From assembly GCA_030710605.1 (NCBI GenBank), contig CP092869.1, positions 13,399,295 through 13,463,294 on the forward strand: 64,000 bases of DNA, given 5' to 3'. The notes under the pieces were generated by a model, which searched no databases, was not told the origin of the DNA, and saw only the letters and a list, made by a program, of their open reading frames with translations. How positions within the stretch are numbered: the first letter of the stretch is position 1; every line of letters starts with the position of its first letter. A program made the translations under genes and the position numbers. This stretch comes from Cordylochernes scorpioides (lineage: Eukaryota > Arthropoda > Arachnida > Pseudoscorpiones > Chernetidae). Of the stretch, positions 21,127 through 31,780 are shown piece by piece.

Positions 21127-21664
21127 TATAATTTGAATGTTTGAAGTGATGGCTTCATTAGGTTGTGCTAACCTAAAGTTAAATTAACTAAGCAATAAAG
21201 CAAAACTATGGATTAAATTGTACAACTGCCAACAATCAGCAACGTAAGGAGATAAATTTTACCACCAAAGCATTAGCCTTAGTGAAGACATTTTCAAATC
21301 ATTTCAAATTTGATTTTAGAAAGATGAAAGACACTTGTATGCTCCGTTTTAAAAGCTTGTATAATTGCATTCAACAATTCTTGTTTACTAAATTCATATG
21401 AAATATTGTATGTATATGTGATTCTAAAGATCTTTGATCTCTTTAGAATGTGTGTGTGCCTTCAAGGATGACCTTTAAAACATTCGTCTCTACGACTTGT
21501 TAACGTCATATACAAGGAACTCATTATGTGTCGCCCCCATAAAACTTTGCCCCACAGTCTCCCGTTGTCACGGCATGCTTAGTCATTGGTGTCCCCCCTT
21601 CTTCTTTAGCATCGGCTGATAACCTCCGTGATGATGTTTACAGTAGGTCTTTCTTGTAGAGTCT
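21127..21664. other. Nothing recognised; duplicated up to 21567
   Basis: Matches 63561-64000 as far as the window allows. Confidence 0.5.
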
Positions 21665-21666
21665 TA

Positions 21667-22259
21667 CATGGTTGTTTCAAAAGTTCGTAAACATATTGCC
21701 ACGGTAGTGATAACAAGTATAACAAAAGTTTAAGTAAAATAATTTATTGATTAGAATTCAAACTATTGCTAAAATTTTATTTACAAGTAATAATATACAA
21801 GCATGGTAAGGGGGGATGACTAGTCAAATATTTATGATGATATACAACAGAATATTTAAAATAATTATTCTGTGACAATATTATGATTTTGCAAGTGTTT
21901 ACGAAAGTGTTTACCAAAGCGTCACATACTATTTATTTGGTCTTATTACCTTGTGTTTATAATCCAAATTGTTACTTCACCCCAGTAGAAAACTTTAATA
22001 GTAATGATGAAGAATGAGCCGCAAGTTTTGGTAAATTCAGACAAAATGTCAACCTACCTATATACCATGGTTTCAGGCTATGGTCCTCAACATACAGGGA
22101 TGGCTTCAAGTTCATAACATTCTACGAGAGAGATTATGGAATCAGTCTTATTCACTGAACATTTTAATATTCTGAATCTTTATTAAATTTGAACAACTGT
22201 GTTTTTGCCAAGCTCCTATTTAAAAAAAAAAGTGTTTACGAACTTTTGGACAACCTTGG
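21667..22259. mobile_element. mariner-like non-autonomous element, TA-flanked
   Basis: Left end 'catggttgtttcaaaagttc' and right end 'gaacttttggacaaccttgg' are imperfect inverted repeats of mariner type. TA occurs on both sides (21665-21666 and 22260-22261). The 593-bp interior is AT-rich with no transposase frame. Confidence 0.7.
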
Positions 22260-22426
22260 TAACTTTGTTAACCATTATTAAAAATGGCATATCCTGACCA
22301 GGAGCACATGTGCTTTACAGAAGGCAGAGCGCCATCTGGTGGAACAGAAATCAATTAAACATTGATTTAGCCTGTTCCCTGATATTTGCCCAACCCAATT
22401 TATTGATAAGTCAAGAAAAGCCATCC

Positions 22427-22459
22427 ACGAACGCGTTTCGCGCTTTTGGCGCTCGTCAG
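22427..22459 (-). ncRNA. Possible hammerhead-ribozyme-like core (degenerate)
   Basis: On the minus strand: CTGACGA (22453-22459), a 4-bp helix GCGC/GCGC with loop CAAAA, GAAA (22436-22439), then ACG-CGTT-CGT. These are the box order and spacing of a hammerhead core with a very short stem III, as known from Penelope-like retroelements. The base at the expected cleavage position appears to be G, and I cannot draw a convincing stem I, so activity is doubtful. Confidence 0.35.
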
Positions 22460-22621
22460 CGTAGAGTAGGCTGAACCACTGCGACCAAAAAATATTTTTT
22501 GGTCCCAGTGGCTTCTTGAAAAACCAAGAAATGGGTATTTAAGGCCAAGCTTGCGTAAATACGCTTAGCACATTAAAAAAATAATAATAAAAGAAAAAAA
22601 TAAAAGATAAAAAGATCAGGT

Positions 22622-22915
22622 GTTAACCATGGTAAAATTATAACAGAATTCTGATAGAAGAATTATTTAATCTCTGATGTTTTCTATATCAAGGGTGGTC
22701 AATCAGTAGGTAGGTCAAGTTTCAGAATTACAAGGTTGTCCCAAAAGTTCGCAAACATATTATGATTTATATTTTGCAAGTGTTTACGAACCTTTGGGAC
22801 AACCTTGTAATTCTGAAACTTGGCCCACCTACTGATTGGCCACCCTTGATAATAGAAAACATCAGAGATTAAATCATTCTTCTATAAGAATTCTGTTATA
22901 ATTTTACCAAGGTTA
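22622..22915. repeat. Long palindrome with mariner-like ends at its centre
   Basis: Left arm about 22622-22757 and right arm about 22790-22912 are inverted copies ('gtggtcaatcagtaggtagg' against 'cctactgattggccaccc'). The centre contains facing GTTGTCCCAAAAGTTCGCAA-type ends separated by about 35 bp. A further end pair follows at 22932-23005. Confidence 0.75.
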
Positions 22916-23024
22916 CCAATATTACTAAAGTTGTCCCAAAAGTTCGTAAGCACTTGCAAAATATAAATCATAATATGTTTGCGAACTTTTAGGAGAACCT
23001 TATAGCAACATTTCGAACTAATCT

Positions 23025-23200
23025 ACACATTCCTAGACAAACTTAAGGGAGTTGAAAGTCTTTGATATCGACGCTTGTCTGTTTGTTTTTAAGGAGACAA
23101 AGGAAATTTTGTTCACACTTGGTTATCTCATGTCTTCAATAAAGGTCACTGTAATATCTTTCAGATTTATTGTCTCAATCCCGGTTTATATGCTATATAC
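23025..23200. mobile_element. Tc1-like element fragment
   Basis: 'attcctagacaaacttaagg' at the left, then 'aataaaggtcactgtaatat' and 'ttattgtctcaatcccg', the same modules as 46600-47085 and 13640-13740. Confidence 0.55.
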
Positions 23201-23508
23201 ATACAAGAAGATTTTCGAAGTTTTTGGAAGGTGTAGGACACTTAGAGTGTTTGTTGCGCTGATTTACCTGAGTCGACACTTCGTCTTACCTCTTTGAGTC
23301 CCTGCCGCTCCAGTTTAGCGATCCAATAAAGATAAGTAGTGTTATTCACCTTTTGTTTAGTTGGTGTGAATGGTTTTTATCACGCTTTGTTATGGTAAGC
23401 TTTGTTTTGTTATTCTACTCGTGCGTATTGAGGTTTACTTTTGTCGTATCTCGTAGACAGCAATTTTTGTCATCTACAGAAAATAGAGGTGTTTCCAGGG
23501 CAACTTAA
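23201..23508. other. Nothing recognised
   Basis: No repeat or coding signal seen. Confidence 0.4.
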
Positions 23509-23802
23509 TTATCCCGAGTATACGTGGTACAGGCCATAATTATCATGGTGAGGGGTAGTAAGAGACTGATTTTACTGTAAGTGCACTACATGTCTACACA
23601 GGTAAAAAAACAGTTCGACTCTTACACTTACAAGTATTCCAGAGTCCCATTTGATTACTTGCTGGTAGAGTTATACTTATACACGTATCAGGGATCATTG
23701 AGCATTTTTTTTTTTTTTTGAAAAAAAAAAATGCTCAACGCGGGATTCGATCCAGAGTCGTAGCGATCGAAAACGGTTTAGACTACTCATCCACGGACCT
23801 CC
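23509..23802 (-). repeat. Composite SINE, full length (reverse)
   Basis: Body complement (23509-23700, starting 'attatcccgagtatacgtgg'), an A/T spacer, then the tRNA-like head complement with 'cgggattcgatcc' at 23741. Same head-to-body polarity as 941-1252. Confidence 0.75.
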
Positions 23803-24428
23803 AACAATCTTTTTGTTAGCTAGAAGTTCTGTTCAGGCAATTCCATAGACAATTCATGGTACATTCCATATAGCTATTCGAAGTTACCTACTTACATCGA
23901 ACATCGTGTTGATCTAATGATGTTTTACATTTTTTAGGCATCGATGCTTTTTTTCGGCTAAATAGAAAGCAATCTCTGCAAATTTCACACTGCGATGACA
24001 GAAAAAAATGGCGAAAGGATTCACCATTAATGAGCCAAATTCTCTCATCGAATTTTTCTATCATCGCATTAAGGTCTAAGGAAGAGGTTTTGCTTATTCG
24101 TTCAAAAAGAAACATTGGGGTAGAAAAAAGGTATGTTTTTTTTTTCAATAGAGAGATGACAATTTAGAATATAATTTGCACCAATGTAAGGAAAGCCTGA
24201 ATGAAACTAATAAGCGAAGTGTACGGAGAGTGCCTGAGGTGGGTGAAACCAGGTCAGATGAGGCCAAATTGGTCTTGAGACGAAAGAAAAAAAAAGACAA
24301 AGGAGTTTTTTTTTCTGGATGACGTCACCTGCCAGTCTGATCATCCGATACAAATGTGTCAATAAGAACAATTAACAATGGACTAATTGGGTCTGTAATC
24401 GTTGATAGCTTTGTGGGCAATATGCCGT
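23803..24428. other. Nothing recognised
   Basis: The minus-strand frame 23888-24148 has a few Cys pairs (CEICRDC) but no clear domain, and ends in low complexity. Confidence 0.4.
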
Positions 24429-25548
24429 GACGTTGAGCTTTGATTGGGTGGCGATGTGAGGCGGCTTTGACGTCGAGATTTCCTTGGGGCGATGTGCTAC
24501 TGCTCTGACGTCGAGATTTGCTTGGGGCGATGTGCTACTGCTCTGACGTCGAGATTTGCTTGGGGCGATGTGCTACTGCTCTGAAGTCGAGATTTGCTTG
24601 GGACGATGTGCTACTGCTCTGACGTCGAGATTTCCTTGGGGCGATGTGCTACTGCTCTGACGTCGAGATTTCCTTGGGGCGATGTGTGGAGGCTTTGACG
24701 TTGAGATTTCCTTGGGGCGATGTGCTACTGCTCTGACGTCGAGGTTTCCTTGGGGCGATGTGCTACTGCTCTGACGTCGAGATTTCCTTGGGGCGATGTG
24801 AGGCGGCTTTGACGTCGAGATTTCCTTGGGGCGATGTGCTACTGCTCTGACGTCGAGATTTCCTTGGGGCGATGTGCTACTGCTCTGACGTTGAGCTTTG
24901 ATTGGGTGGCGATGTGCTACTGCTCTGACGTCTAAATTTCCTTGGGGCGATGTGCTACTGCTCTGACGTCGAGGTTTCCTTGGGGCGATGTGCTACTGCT
25001 CTGACGTCGTGATTTCCTTGGGGCGATGTGCTACTGCTCTGACGTCGAGATTTCCTTTAGGCGATGTGCTACTGCTCTGACGTCGTGATTTCCTTGGGGC
25101 GATGTGCTACTGCTCTGACGTCGAGATTTCCTTGGGGCGATGTGCTACTGCTCTGACGTCGAGGTTTCCTTGGGGTGATGTGCTACTGCTCTGACGTCGA
25201 GATTTCCTTGGGGCGATGTGCTACTGCTCTGACGTAGAGATTTCCTTGGGGCGATGTGCTACTGCTCTGACGTCGAGATTTCCTTGGGGCGATGTGCTAC
25301 TGCTCTGACGTCGAGATTTCCTTGGGTCGATGTGAGGCGGCTTTGATGTCGAGATTTCCTTGGGGCGATGTGCTACTGCTCTGACGTCGAGATTTCCTTG
25401 GGGCGATGTGCTACTGCTCTGACGTCGAGTTTTCCTTGGGGCGATGTGCTACTGCTCTGACGTCGAGATTTCCTTGGGGCGATGTGCTACTGCTCTGACG
25501 TCGAGATTTCCTTGGGGCGATGTGCTACTGCTCTGACGTCGAGATTTC
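24429..25548. repeat. 38-bp minisatellite, about 29 units
   Basis: The unit is TGACGTCGAGATTTCCTTGG followed by 'ggcgatgtgctactgctc'. Variants replace the last part by 'aggcggctt' at irregular intervals (24455, 24800, 25330). Nearly every unit keeps TGACGTC and a CpG-rich core, in contrast to the AT-rich surroundings. Confidence 0.92.
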
Positions 25549-25682
25549 CTAGAAAACTTTCTGTTGCTCTGTAGATATTTTCTAGTGATGTTTTATAACT
25601 TTTGTTTAAAGAAGTTGACAGAGTTCATCGTATTGTGTGTGTTATGGCTTATCTTTCTATGTTCCAAAGAGAGCATGCTATT

Positions 25683-25778
25683 ATCTAAAGAACATTGATG
25701 AGGTTTCCACAGGATATTTAACATTCTGATCTAAAGAACATTGATGAGGTTTCCACAGGATATTTAACATTCTGATCA
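25683..25778. repeat. Direct 48-bp duplication
   Basis: 'ctaaagaacattgatgagg' through 'ggatatttaacattctgat' occurs twice head to tail. Confidence 0.85.
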
Positions 25779-25929
25779 TTCTTCATTTTCATCAATATTC
25801 TCATCAGCGAAATTGAGTTTAAACTTGTAGACATTCCTAGAATCAATAAACACGTTGGCGAAATTTCAAAATGTAAAGAAATCGAACAAATTTACTTAAT
25901 CGACTCTGAGCTTTAATACAAGTGGATAT

Positions 25930-26360
25930 AAGCTAAGTTCTCTCTGTAGTGCTGACAGAGGCGCCATGTTCTTTGTACATAGTATGATGCATATATATGT
26001 TATATAAAAATATTATTTTATTCAAAATTATATATCATAGATTCAAATATTATGTTAAGTCGACCGCCAGTTGTTTCCCGATGGCCGGCTCAAATCTTTT
26101 GTACATTATGTAAATAAGTTTTTTCATTTTTTAGATTCTTACGCCTTAAGCCAGGCATTACCTCTATTAAATTATATTTTGTATATATTCCCTAAGCTCA
26201 ATTAAAGTTATTTTTAATCTTCATATTTTTATTATATTTTCAAGATTTTTGCCATGACTGCATCACAATAGCTTAATATCCTCAAGATAACCAAAATCAA
26301 CCAACAGCTAATAATTCTATACCTCTGATATTCCAAAATCAACAGAAAATCTCATTTTAT
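25930..26360 (-). repeat. Dispersed repeat, inverted partner of 32900-33330
   Basis: Landmarks 'gaggcgccatgttctttgta', 'cgatggccggctcaaatc' and 'ttccaaaatcaacagaaaat' occur as complements at 32900-33330. The shared edge near GGCGCC could be a solo LTR boundary, but I cannot show that. Confidence 0.6.
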
Positions 26361-26371
26361 TAATATAACAA

Positions 26372-26492
26372 ATATATAAATAGTTATAAAACGAAGAGAA
26401 TTTTTTTTTATTTTTTATAAAAATAAAAAAAAAATAAAAAATAAAAATTAAAAAAAAAAAAAAAATTTCTCTTCGTTTTATAACTATTTACA
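26372..26492. repeat. Foldback with A/T-run spacer
   Basis: 'aaatagttataaaacgaaga' and its complement flank a spacer of T- and A-runs. Confidence 0.75.
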
Positions 26493-26886
26493 ATTCTATA
26501 AGAGAAATTTTCATGATTCATGTTATAACAAATATATAATTATATATATAATTATATTTTTTAAACAGTACAGACTGTGTACTTTTGTACGTATTGACAA
26601 GTTGTCAATAAAATTATTTTAATTGTATTGTATAAGCTATGTTTCAAAGGATAAAAATGAATGATTCTCTCACTGTATCTTCTTGTTGGGAAGTCACCAT
26701 TCTTCAGAGAGTATCGTTGTTGATCTGGTAGCTGTTGTTGCGCCAGTATTTACGGCCCATCTGGCAGTTTTTATGGGCATGTTGGCCTACTGAGACAGGT
26801 GCCACACAGGCAACACTGATCATTGAATCGCTCCGTGTTGTTGCTGCTTAATATCTCATGTTTCATTGAGTTGAGAAACGTTTAAA
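26493..26886. other. Nothing recognised
   Basis: AT-rich, without a supported feature. Confidence 0.4.
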
Positions 26887-27236
26887 TAATGTTCTTCTTT
26901 CTTATCTCCACTCAATCATATTACGGTATCAAGCTTGTAAAGCTTGACAACCATCATGATTGGGTGAAGTAGAATGCGTCTGCCTTTGTCATTAAGACTG
27001 GGAGCACTACTCAGTGGAAGGCCGACTTAGCTCCAAAAGAAATGGCCGCCTCTGACATGAGGAACAGATGCCATGTGCAGCCACTCCTAAAATGGAGTAC
27101 AGACTCATCCTGTATTCCTGGATTAGGAGCCCTTACAGGGTACTATCAGCCGGGCCAGCTGAGCCCAGGTTTTTAGTGAGCTTGTTACTGCTCCCCCTCC
27201 TTTTTCATCCAGGCTTGGGACCGGCAAAGGCGAAGT
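26887..27236 (+). repeat. LINE 3' tail family
   Basis: Full tail, from 'ttcttatctccactcaatca' to 'catccaggcttgggacc'. Confidence 0.75.
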
Positions 27237-27356
27237 TATTTAAATTATACTTTTATAGAATATCAGAAACGTTAGCCTTCTTACATTAATATCCTCGGTA
27301 GAAACCATTTTAATAAATATATCATAAAGATAGAGTCCTTCTGGCCGGCATTCATA

Positions 27357-27460
27357 GTTATTAAAATTGAAGATACTTCGGCCAGTAAATCTTTTTTTAT
27401 TATCTTTTAATTATTATAAAAATATTTACTACCCCAAATATATCTTCAATTTTAAGAACT
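27357..27460. repeat. Damaged foldback, relative of 13793-13931
   Basis: 'attaaaattgaagatacttc' and 'tatatcttcaattttaagaa' at the edges; the middle has diverged. Confidence 0.5.
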
Positions 27461-27524
27461 AATAAATATATGTGAAAAAATAATACAAATGTGATATTGT
27501 ACTGGGATAAGGTGCAAACATTAT

Positions 27525-27668
27525 GAAAAAGGCATCTCCTTATCATGCAACTGATATGGCCAATTCTGGAATAATTAAAAATCAACGAGAATAGTTCATT
27601 TTTATTCCGATAGATTTTGAAAGCCATCAGAAACTTTCAGTTGCACGATAAGGAGATGCCTTTTTCAT
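27525..27668. repeat. Short MITE ('catctccttatcg' family)
   Basis: Inverted ends GGCATCTCCTTATCATGCAA and 'gcacgataaggagatgcc'. Confidence 0.75.
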
Positions 27669-27867
27669 AATAAATATATGTTACAAATAAGTTTAATTTA
27701 AACCCCACAATATACACCTTATAACAATACGATCAACTGTAAAAAAAGTCAAAATACAGGATTACAGAGAACAGAATTTTCGATTAACTATAGCTTTCTT
27801 ATTTCTAGGAGAATCAATGAGAAGGCGCTACAAGGATCTAAGCTTTATACATAATTTGTAGGTTGTC

Positions 27868-28175
27868 GTCTCTTCTTCTTCTTTCTTATCTCCACACTGG
27901 GTGAAGTAAAATGCGTCTGCCTTTGTCATTAAGACTGGGAGCACTACTCAGTGGCAGGCCGACTTAGCTCCAAAAAAAATGGCCGCCTCTGACATGAGGA
28001 ACAGACGCCATGTGCAGCCGCTCCTAACATGGAGTACAGACGCTGTTCATCTTGTATCCCTGGATTAGGAGCCCGTACTATCAGCCGGGCCAGCTGAACC
28101 CAGGTTTTTTACCGAGCTTTTTACTGCTCCCCCTCCTCCTTTTTCATCCGGGCTTGGGACCGGCAAAGGCGTAGT
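27868..28175 (+). repeat. LINE 3' tail family
   Basis: Same tail as 6500-6815 with a small internal deletion ('ggagcccgtactatcag'). Confidence 0.7.
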
Positions 28176-28437
28176 TTGTAGGTTTTCATGATACTCCTGT
28201 GGAAGGACTGACAGGTCCGAAAGCTAGAGAATAAAAATTTGATCAAGAAACTTAGCCCTGGAGACTTTATTTTCTTTATAATAATTTGTTGATGACAATT
28301 CTTTCTGTAAAAACTGGAAGAAATCTTCGACCAACTGATTGTGAATACTGTAGTTTTGTGGTTAGATATACCACTTTGTCTTTTTTATAATCTTTTACAT
28401 ATCTGTATGGTTAAGTGAGAAAATATATTGTCTTCCT

Positions 28438-28610
28438 TCTTCTTCTTTCTTATCTTCACACTGGATGAAGTAGAATGCGTCTGCCTTTGTCATTAAGACT
28501 GGGAGCACTACTCAGTGGCAGGCCGACTTAGCTCCAAAAGAAATGGCCGCCTCTGACATGAGGAACAGACGCCATGTGCAGCCGCTCCTAACAAGGAGTA
28601 CAAATATATT
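28438..28610 (+). repeat. LINE 3' tail family, truncated at right
   Basis: Ends after 'gccgctcctaacaaggagta'. The sequence between this and 28175 is a separate short block ('gacaggtccgaaagctagag', a hairpin motif found near other retroposon ends such as 49450). Confidence 0.65.
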
Positions 28611-28814
28611 GTTATTATATAAATACGTTCATCTTTGAAACATTTGATAACATGTTTACTCTATTATTAATTGGAAAATTAGAACTTCTAGTAACACTAA
28701 ATAATTTTAAATTTATTCACACTGTTGTAAGCCAGGCCTATAATGCAATAGATAGTTCTTAAGTTAATGATGATATTAAATAATGAACACTGCATTAAAA
28801 TTACAAATATATTC

Positions 28815-28985
28815 TCACAATGAGTATCTTTTTTATTTAAAATAACGCTAGATTTCAAGTGTTAATCGCTCTTCAACGGGTTTACTATAATATCGACTTT
28901 ATCCCACCAGAAATATTTCTGCGAGCGATTAACGCTTGAAAGCTAGCGTTTTTTAAATAAAAAAGATACTCATTGTAAGAATATA
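28815..28985. repeat. Foldback element
   Basis: 'gagtatcttttttatttaaa' and its complement at 28958-28977, with 'aacgctag'/'ctagcgtt' inside. The spacer is about 60 bp. Confidence 0.8.
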
Positions 28986-29216
28986 TTTGTAATTTTAATA
29001 CTTTTTTCATAATTTTATCATGAATAGAGAATGAACATTGTAATAGAAACTTACAAACACAATGTTCAGTTTCTACAATGTATGAGCGTCATTTATAATC
29101 AACCTAGAACAAAAAACCTTTTATAACAACCAACATTTTCCACAACTTCATTTTAATAAGTTTTTTTTACCGTAATGACATTTCCGCATATCCTATATTA
29201 TTTTACAAACATCTTT

Positions 29217-29770
29217 AGTTAGATAATAAAAAGGCATATACACCTATACACGGTAGATACGTTCCTGAGAAAAACGTGTAAATCGGGGGATAGGTGTACA
29301 CAGAAATAAAAATAAAATGCATTGACAGGTTAAAATATGTAGTCAGCACATAAGCTCGGGAGATTCCTCGTGAGATGTGTACACAGCGCATGTGTTCAAT
29401 CACAGTAGTATAGTGCGATAAAACAAAAACAAAAAAAAAACTTATTTGGAAAACCGTGTAAAAGCGAAAACGTGTAAAACAAGTACCGTGTAAATCGGGG
29501 GATAGGTGTATTGGATTGAATAAAATATTTATTTGCCAATATTTCGGTTGGCTGAACGCCAAACCTTTATCAAGGCGTTACATTTTTGTATAAACAAACT
29601 CAGTGCTGCATAGTGTTATAATATCACAGTTGAAATAATGAATAAATCCGGCGCTGAGTTTTTTTATACAAAAATGTAATACCTTGATAAAGGTTTGGCG
29701 TTCAGCCAACCGAAATATTGGCAAATAAATATTTTATTAAATTCAATATATGCTCTTTTATTATCTAATG
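29217..29770. repeat. Foldback element carrying a nested insertion
   Basis: Same family as 4541-4922: 'aatatttcggttggctgaac' and complement, 'cagtgctgcatagtgttata'. The left end is split by the element at 29241-29508. Confidence 0.8.
29241..29508. mobile_element. 268-bp TA-target element nested in the foldback
   Basis: Ends 'cacctatacacggtagata' and 'cgggggataggtg'. Comparing with 4560 ('gccatatattggattt') shows the target was CATATATTGG and that TA was duplicated (29239-29240 and 29509-29510). The boundaries are therefore exact. Non-coding. Confidence 0.88.
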
Positions 29771-30061
29771 AATTAAATGGATTGCTCTATTTTCAAAACA
29801 TAGTTATTGTAATATTTAACTGAAATATCTCTATCAAGCCTTTTAAAAATAGATTGATCTAAAAATATTTCAAAATTTGGTTTATAATTGAAAGTTTTCC
29901 TACCAAGTTGATTGACATGTTTTGTTTTCCCACTTCCTTTAAAAACTTCTATTATAGAACTTGTAGATGCTGAATATTGGGCTAGAATCCTAAATTATTC
30001 TTCCTCTTATATATATATTCTCTCTTTTATGTAATAAATATATATTTACGAACAGAAAAAA

Positions 30062-30138
30062 TATGTCCAGGTTAGCCTAGTGGACATGGCATCTGCCCAG
30101 TAAGCGAAACACTGTGGGTTCGATTCCCATCCCTGGAT
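30062..30138 (+). repeat. tRNA-like head of a dispersed repeat
   Basis: A 7-bp acceptor-like stem (GTCCAGG/CCTGGAT), a D-arm-like 'ttagcctagtggacatggc' and an intact T-arm GTGGG-TTCGATT-CCCAT are present. The anticodon arm has only 4 bp with a 9-nt loop, so it is unlikely to act as a tRNA. The body 30139-30190 matches 1866-1945. Confidence 0.6.
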
Positions 30139-30189
30139 ACTTTTATTATTCCGTTTATCATTACTCTTCACAATTCATCCTTTCATACT

Positions 30190-31530
30190 TCATCCCTAAG
30201 GTTAGAAATAATCGTTATTTCTCCTTAAAATAAATTTCGATTTTTCGTTCAAAAGAAACACATGCGGGATAATTTTCAAATGTCGTTCTACAATCATAAG
30301 CCGCATTATATTGTATTATATATATATATTTATACGATGTATTAGAACGCCATCTGTTTTAAGAAATTTCAACTATTTTTGACGTGTATGATTCTTTTTA
30401 AAATAATTCAATATTCTACTGACCTTACTGCAATGATAAAATAATAGAAAGGGCAGTATGGTCAGTAGAAAATTGATTTATTGTGTGTGTGTGGTCAAAA
30501 AGAATCATACAAATAAAAAATAGTTGAAATCTATACTTTTTAAAACAAATTTATTTCATAAAAAGCACGAAATCATAAGGTGAAATGTTTCTTTCAAAGT
30601 TTTTTTAGGTAAAATAAAAAAAATAAAAACTTTAAAAAAAAAAAAACTTTCGCTTTATGATTTCACGCTTTTTTTAAATTTGCTTCAGGTTATTATGTTA
30701 TTAAACAAATCTCTTTCATTTATTTATGAATCATTTTGATGTTAGTTCTTTAATCCTTGTAATATAATGATTTGATGCTTGATCTAAATATTCTGCAATA
30801 GCAGATTTTAGCAAAGGAAGAATGAATTGTGTTTATTAAATACGACATATTGTAAAGTCTACTTATTCTTAAAATGTCCCTTTGCATGTACGATGGGTTG
30901 ATACCCTACAGCAGGCAATCTTTTTAGTCGGAAGAGTCAAAAATTACAATTCACAAAATTTCAAAGTTTTCAAAGAGCCACAAAATTGTTTCTTGACAAC
31001 AATAAATAGTACTCACATAAATAATATTTACATATGGAACTATATAAAGAGCCGCAGCTTTACATCCAAAGAGCCGCATGTGGCTCGCGAGCTGCAGTTT
31101 TCCGACCCCTGGTCTATGCTATGTTTTTAAAAAAGTTTCGAAGTATTTAACCTCTCTTATCAATTCTTCAATCCATTAGGAAGAAGATGGAATCTGTGAG
31201 CATTCTGTAATGGCGGGAGGTCTTTCTCCATGGGGTACCTCAAAACCTTGACCCAGGAAGGATTCCATAACGACCTGGGGTGGTAGATAGTATGTGGTAG
31301 GATGTCTATCTTTATCCTATCTTCCTGGGTCTAAGACATTGCTGTCTATCTCCTTGAAAGTCAGTTAGCACTGTCTATCTTCAAAAATCTAATATCCTAT
31401 ACTCCCTATTTAATTAAAAGGACATATATTGTAGAACGAAGTTTGACAACTATACCGCAAATGTTTCTTTTGAACGAAAAAATCGAAATTTATTTTAAGA
31501 AGAAATAACGATTATTTCTAACCTTAGGGA
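30190..31530. mobile_element. 1.34-kb element with terminal inverted repeats of about 95 bp
   Basis: Left 'ccctaaggttagaaataatc' and right 'gattatttctaaccttaggg' are the edges. Inversion continues through 'aaataaatttcgattttt' and 'cgttcaaaagaaacac'. The interior has a second, imperfect palindrome (30345-30540) and a hAT-like MITE. No long frame. Confidence 0.65.
30905..31115. mobile_element. hAT-like MITE
   Basis: Right end CAGTTTTCCGACCCCTGGTC is the complement of a CAGGGGTCGG(A/C)AAAC-type hAT terminus; the left end is decayed ('cagcaggcaatctttttag'). The interior 'agagccgcatgtggctcgcg' matches 34500. Confidence 0.6.
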
Positions 31531-31639
31531 CATATATTATATCTAAAATAATTTTTTTACTCATTAAATCGCTTAATAGAAATCTAAATCAATTTATATA
31601 ATATGTAAAAGGCGTTAAGACATGTTTCGAAAAGAAAAA

Positions 31640-31780
31640 GTAAATTTGCACTCATTAGTGCAAAAGTCGAACTGCTTTTCTACATGTATAGACATGTGGT
31701 GTACTTACAGCAAAAAGCAGTCGCTAACTTCTACTCACCATGATTATCATAACCTGTACCACGTTGTACAAGGGATAATA
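31640..31780 (+). repeat. SINE body
   Basis: From 'tgcaaaagtcgaactgcttt' to 'gtacaagggataataat', running straight into a LINE 3' end. Confidence 0.7.

Larger units (their letters stand above)
9767..21567 (+). repeat. Large duplicated block, contiguous copy A
   Basis: Collinear with 5361-9413 followed by 50424-64000. The last matching base I can test is 21567, because the partner runs off the window at 64000. Differences from the partner: no LINE at the site of 55043-57721, no 1.6-kb segment corresponding to 53273-54904, no 203-bp insert corresponding to 51934-52136, different tandem copy numbers, and scattered substitutions (about 5 in 170 aligned bases in the LINE tail at 14523). Confidence 0.9.

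Noticed and set aside
23888..24148. Cysteine pairs (CEICRDC) suggesting a zinc-binding domain
   Set aside because: Only one closely spaced cluster, no partner pair at a sensible distance, low-complexity flanks.
25930..26360. LTR retrotransposon with a primer-binding site at GGCGCC
   Set aside because: No second LTR, polypurine tract or internal coding seen nearby. Kept only as a dispersed repeat.
30062..30138. A functional tRNA gene
   Set aside because: Acceptor and T-arms fit, but the anticodon arm is only 4 bp with a 9-nt loop, and the downstream body is a dispersed repeat (also at 1866).
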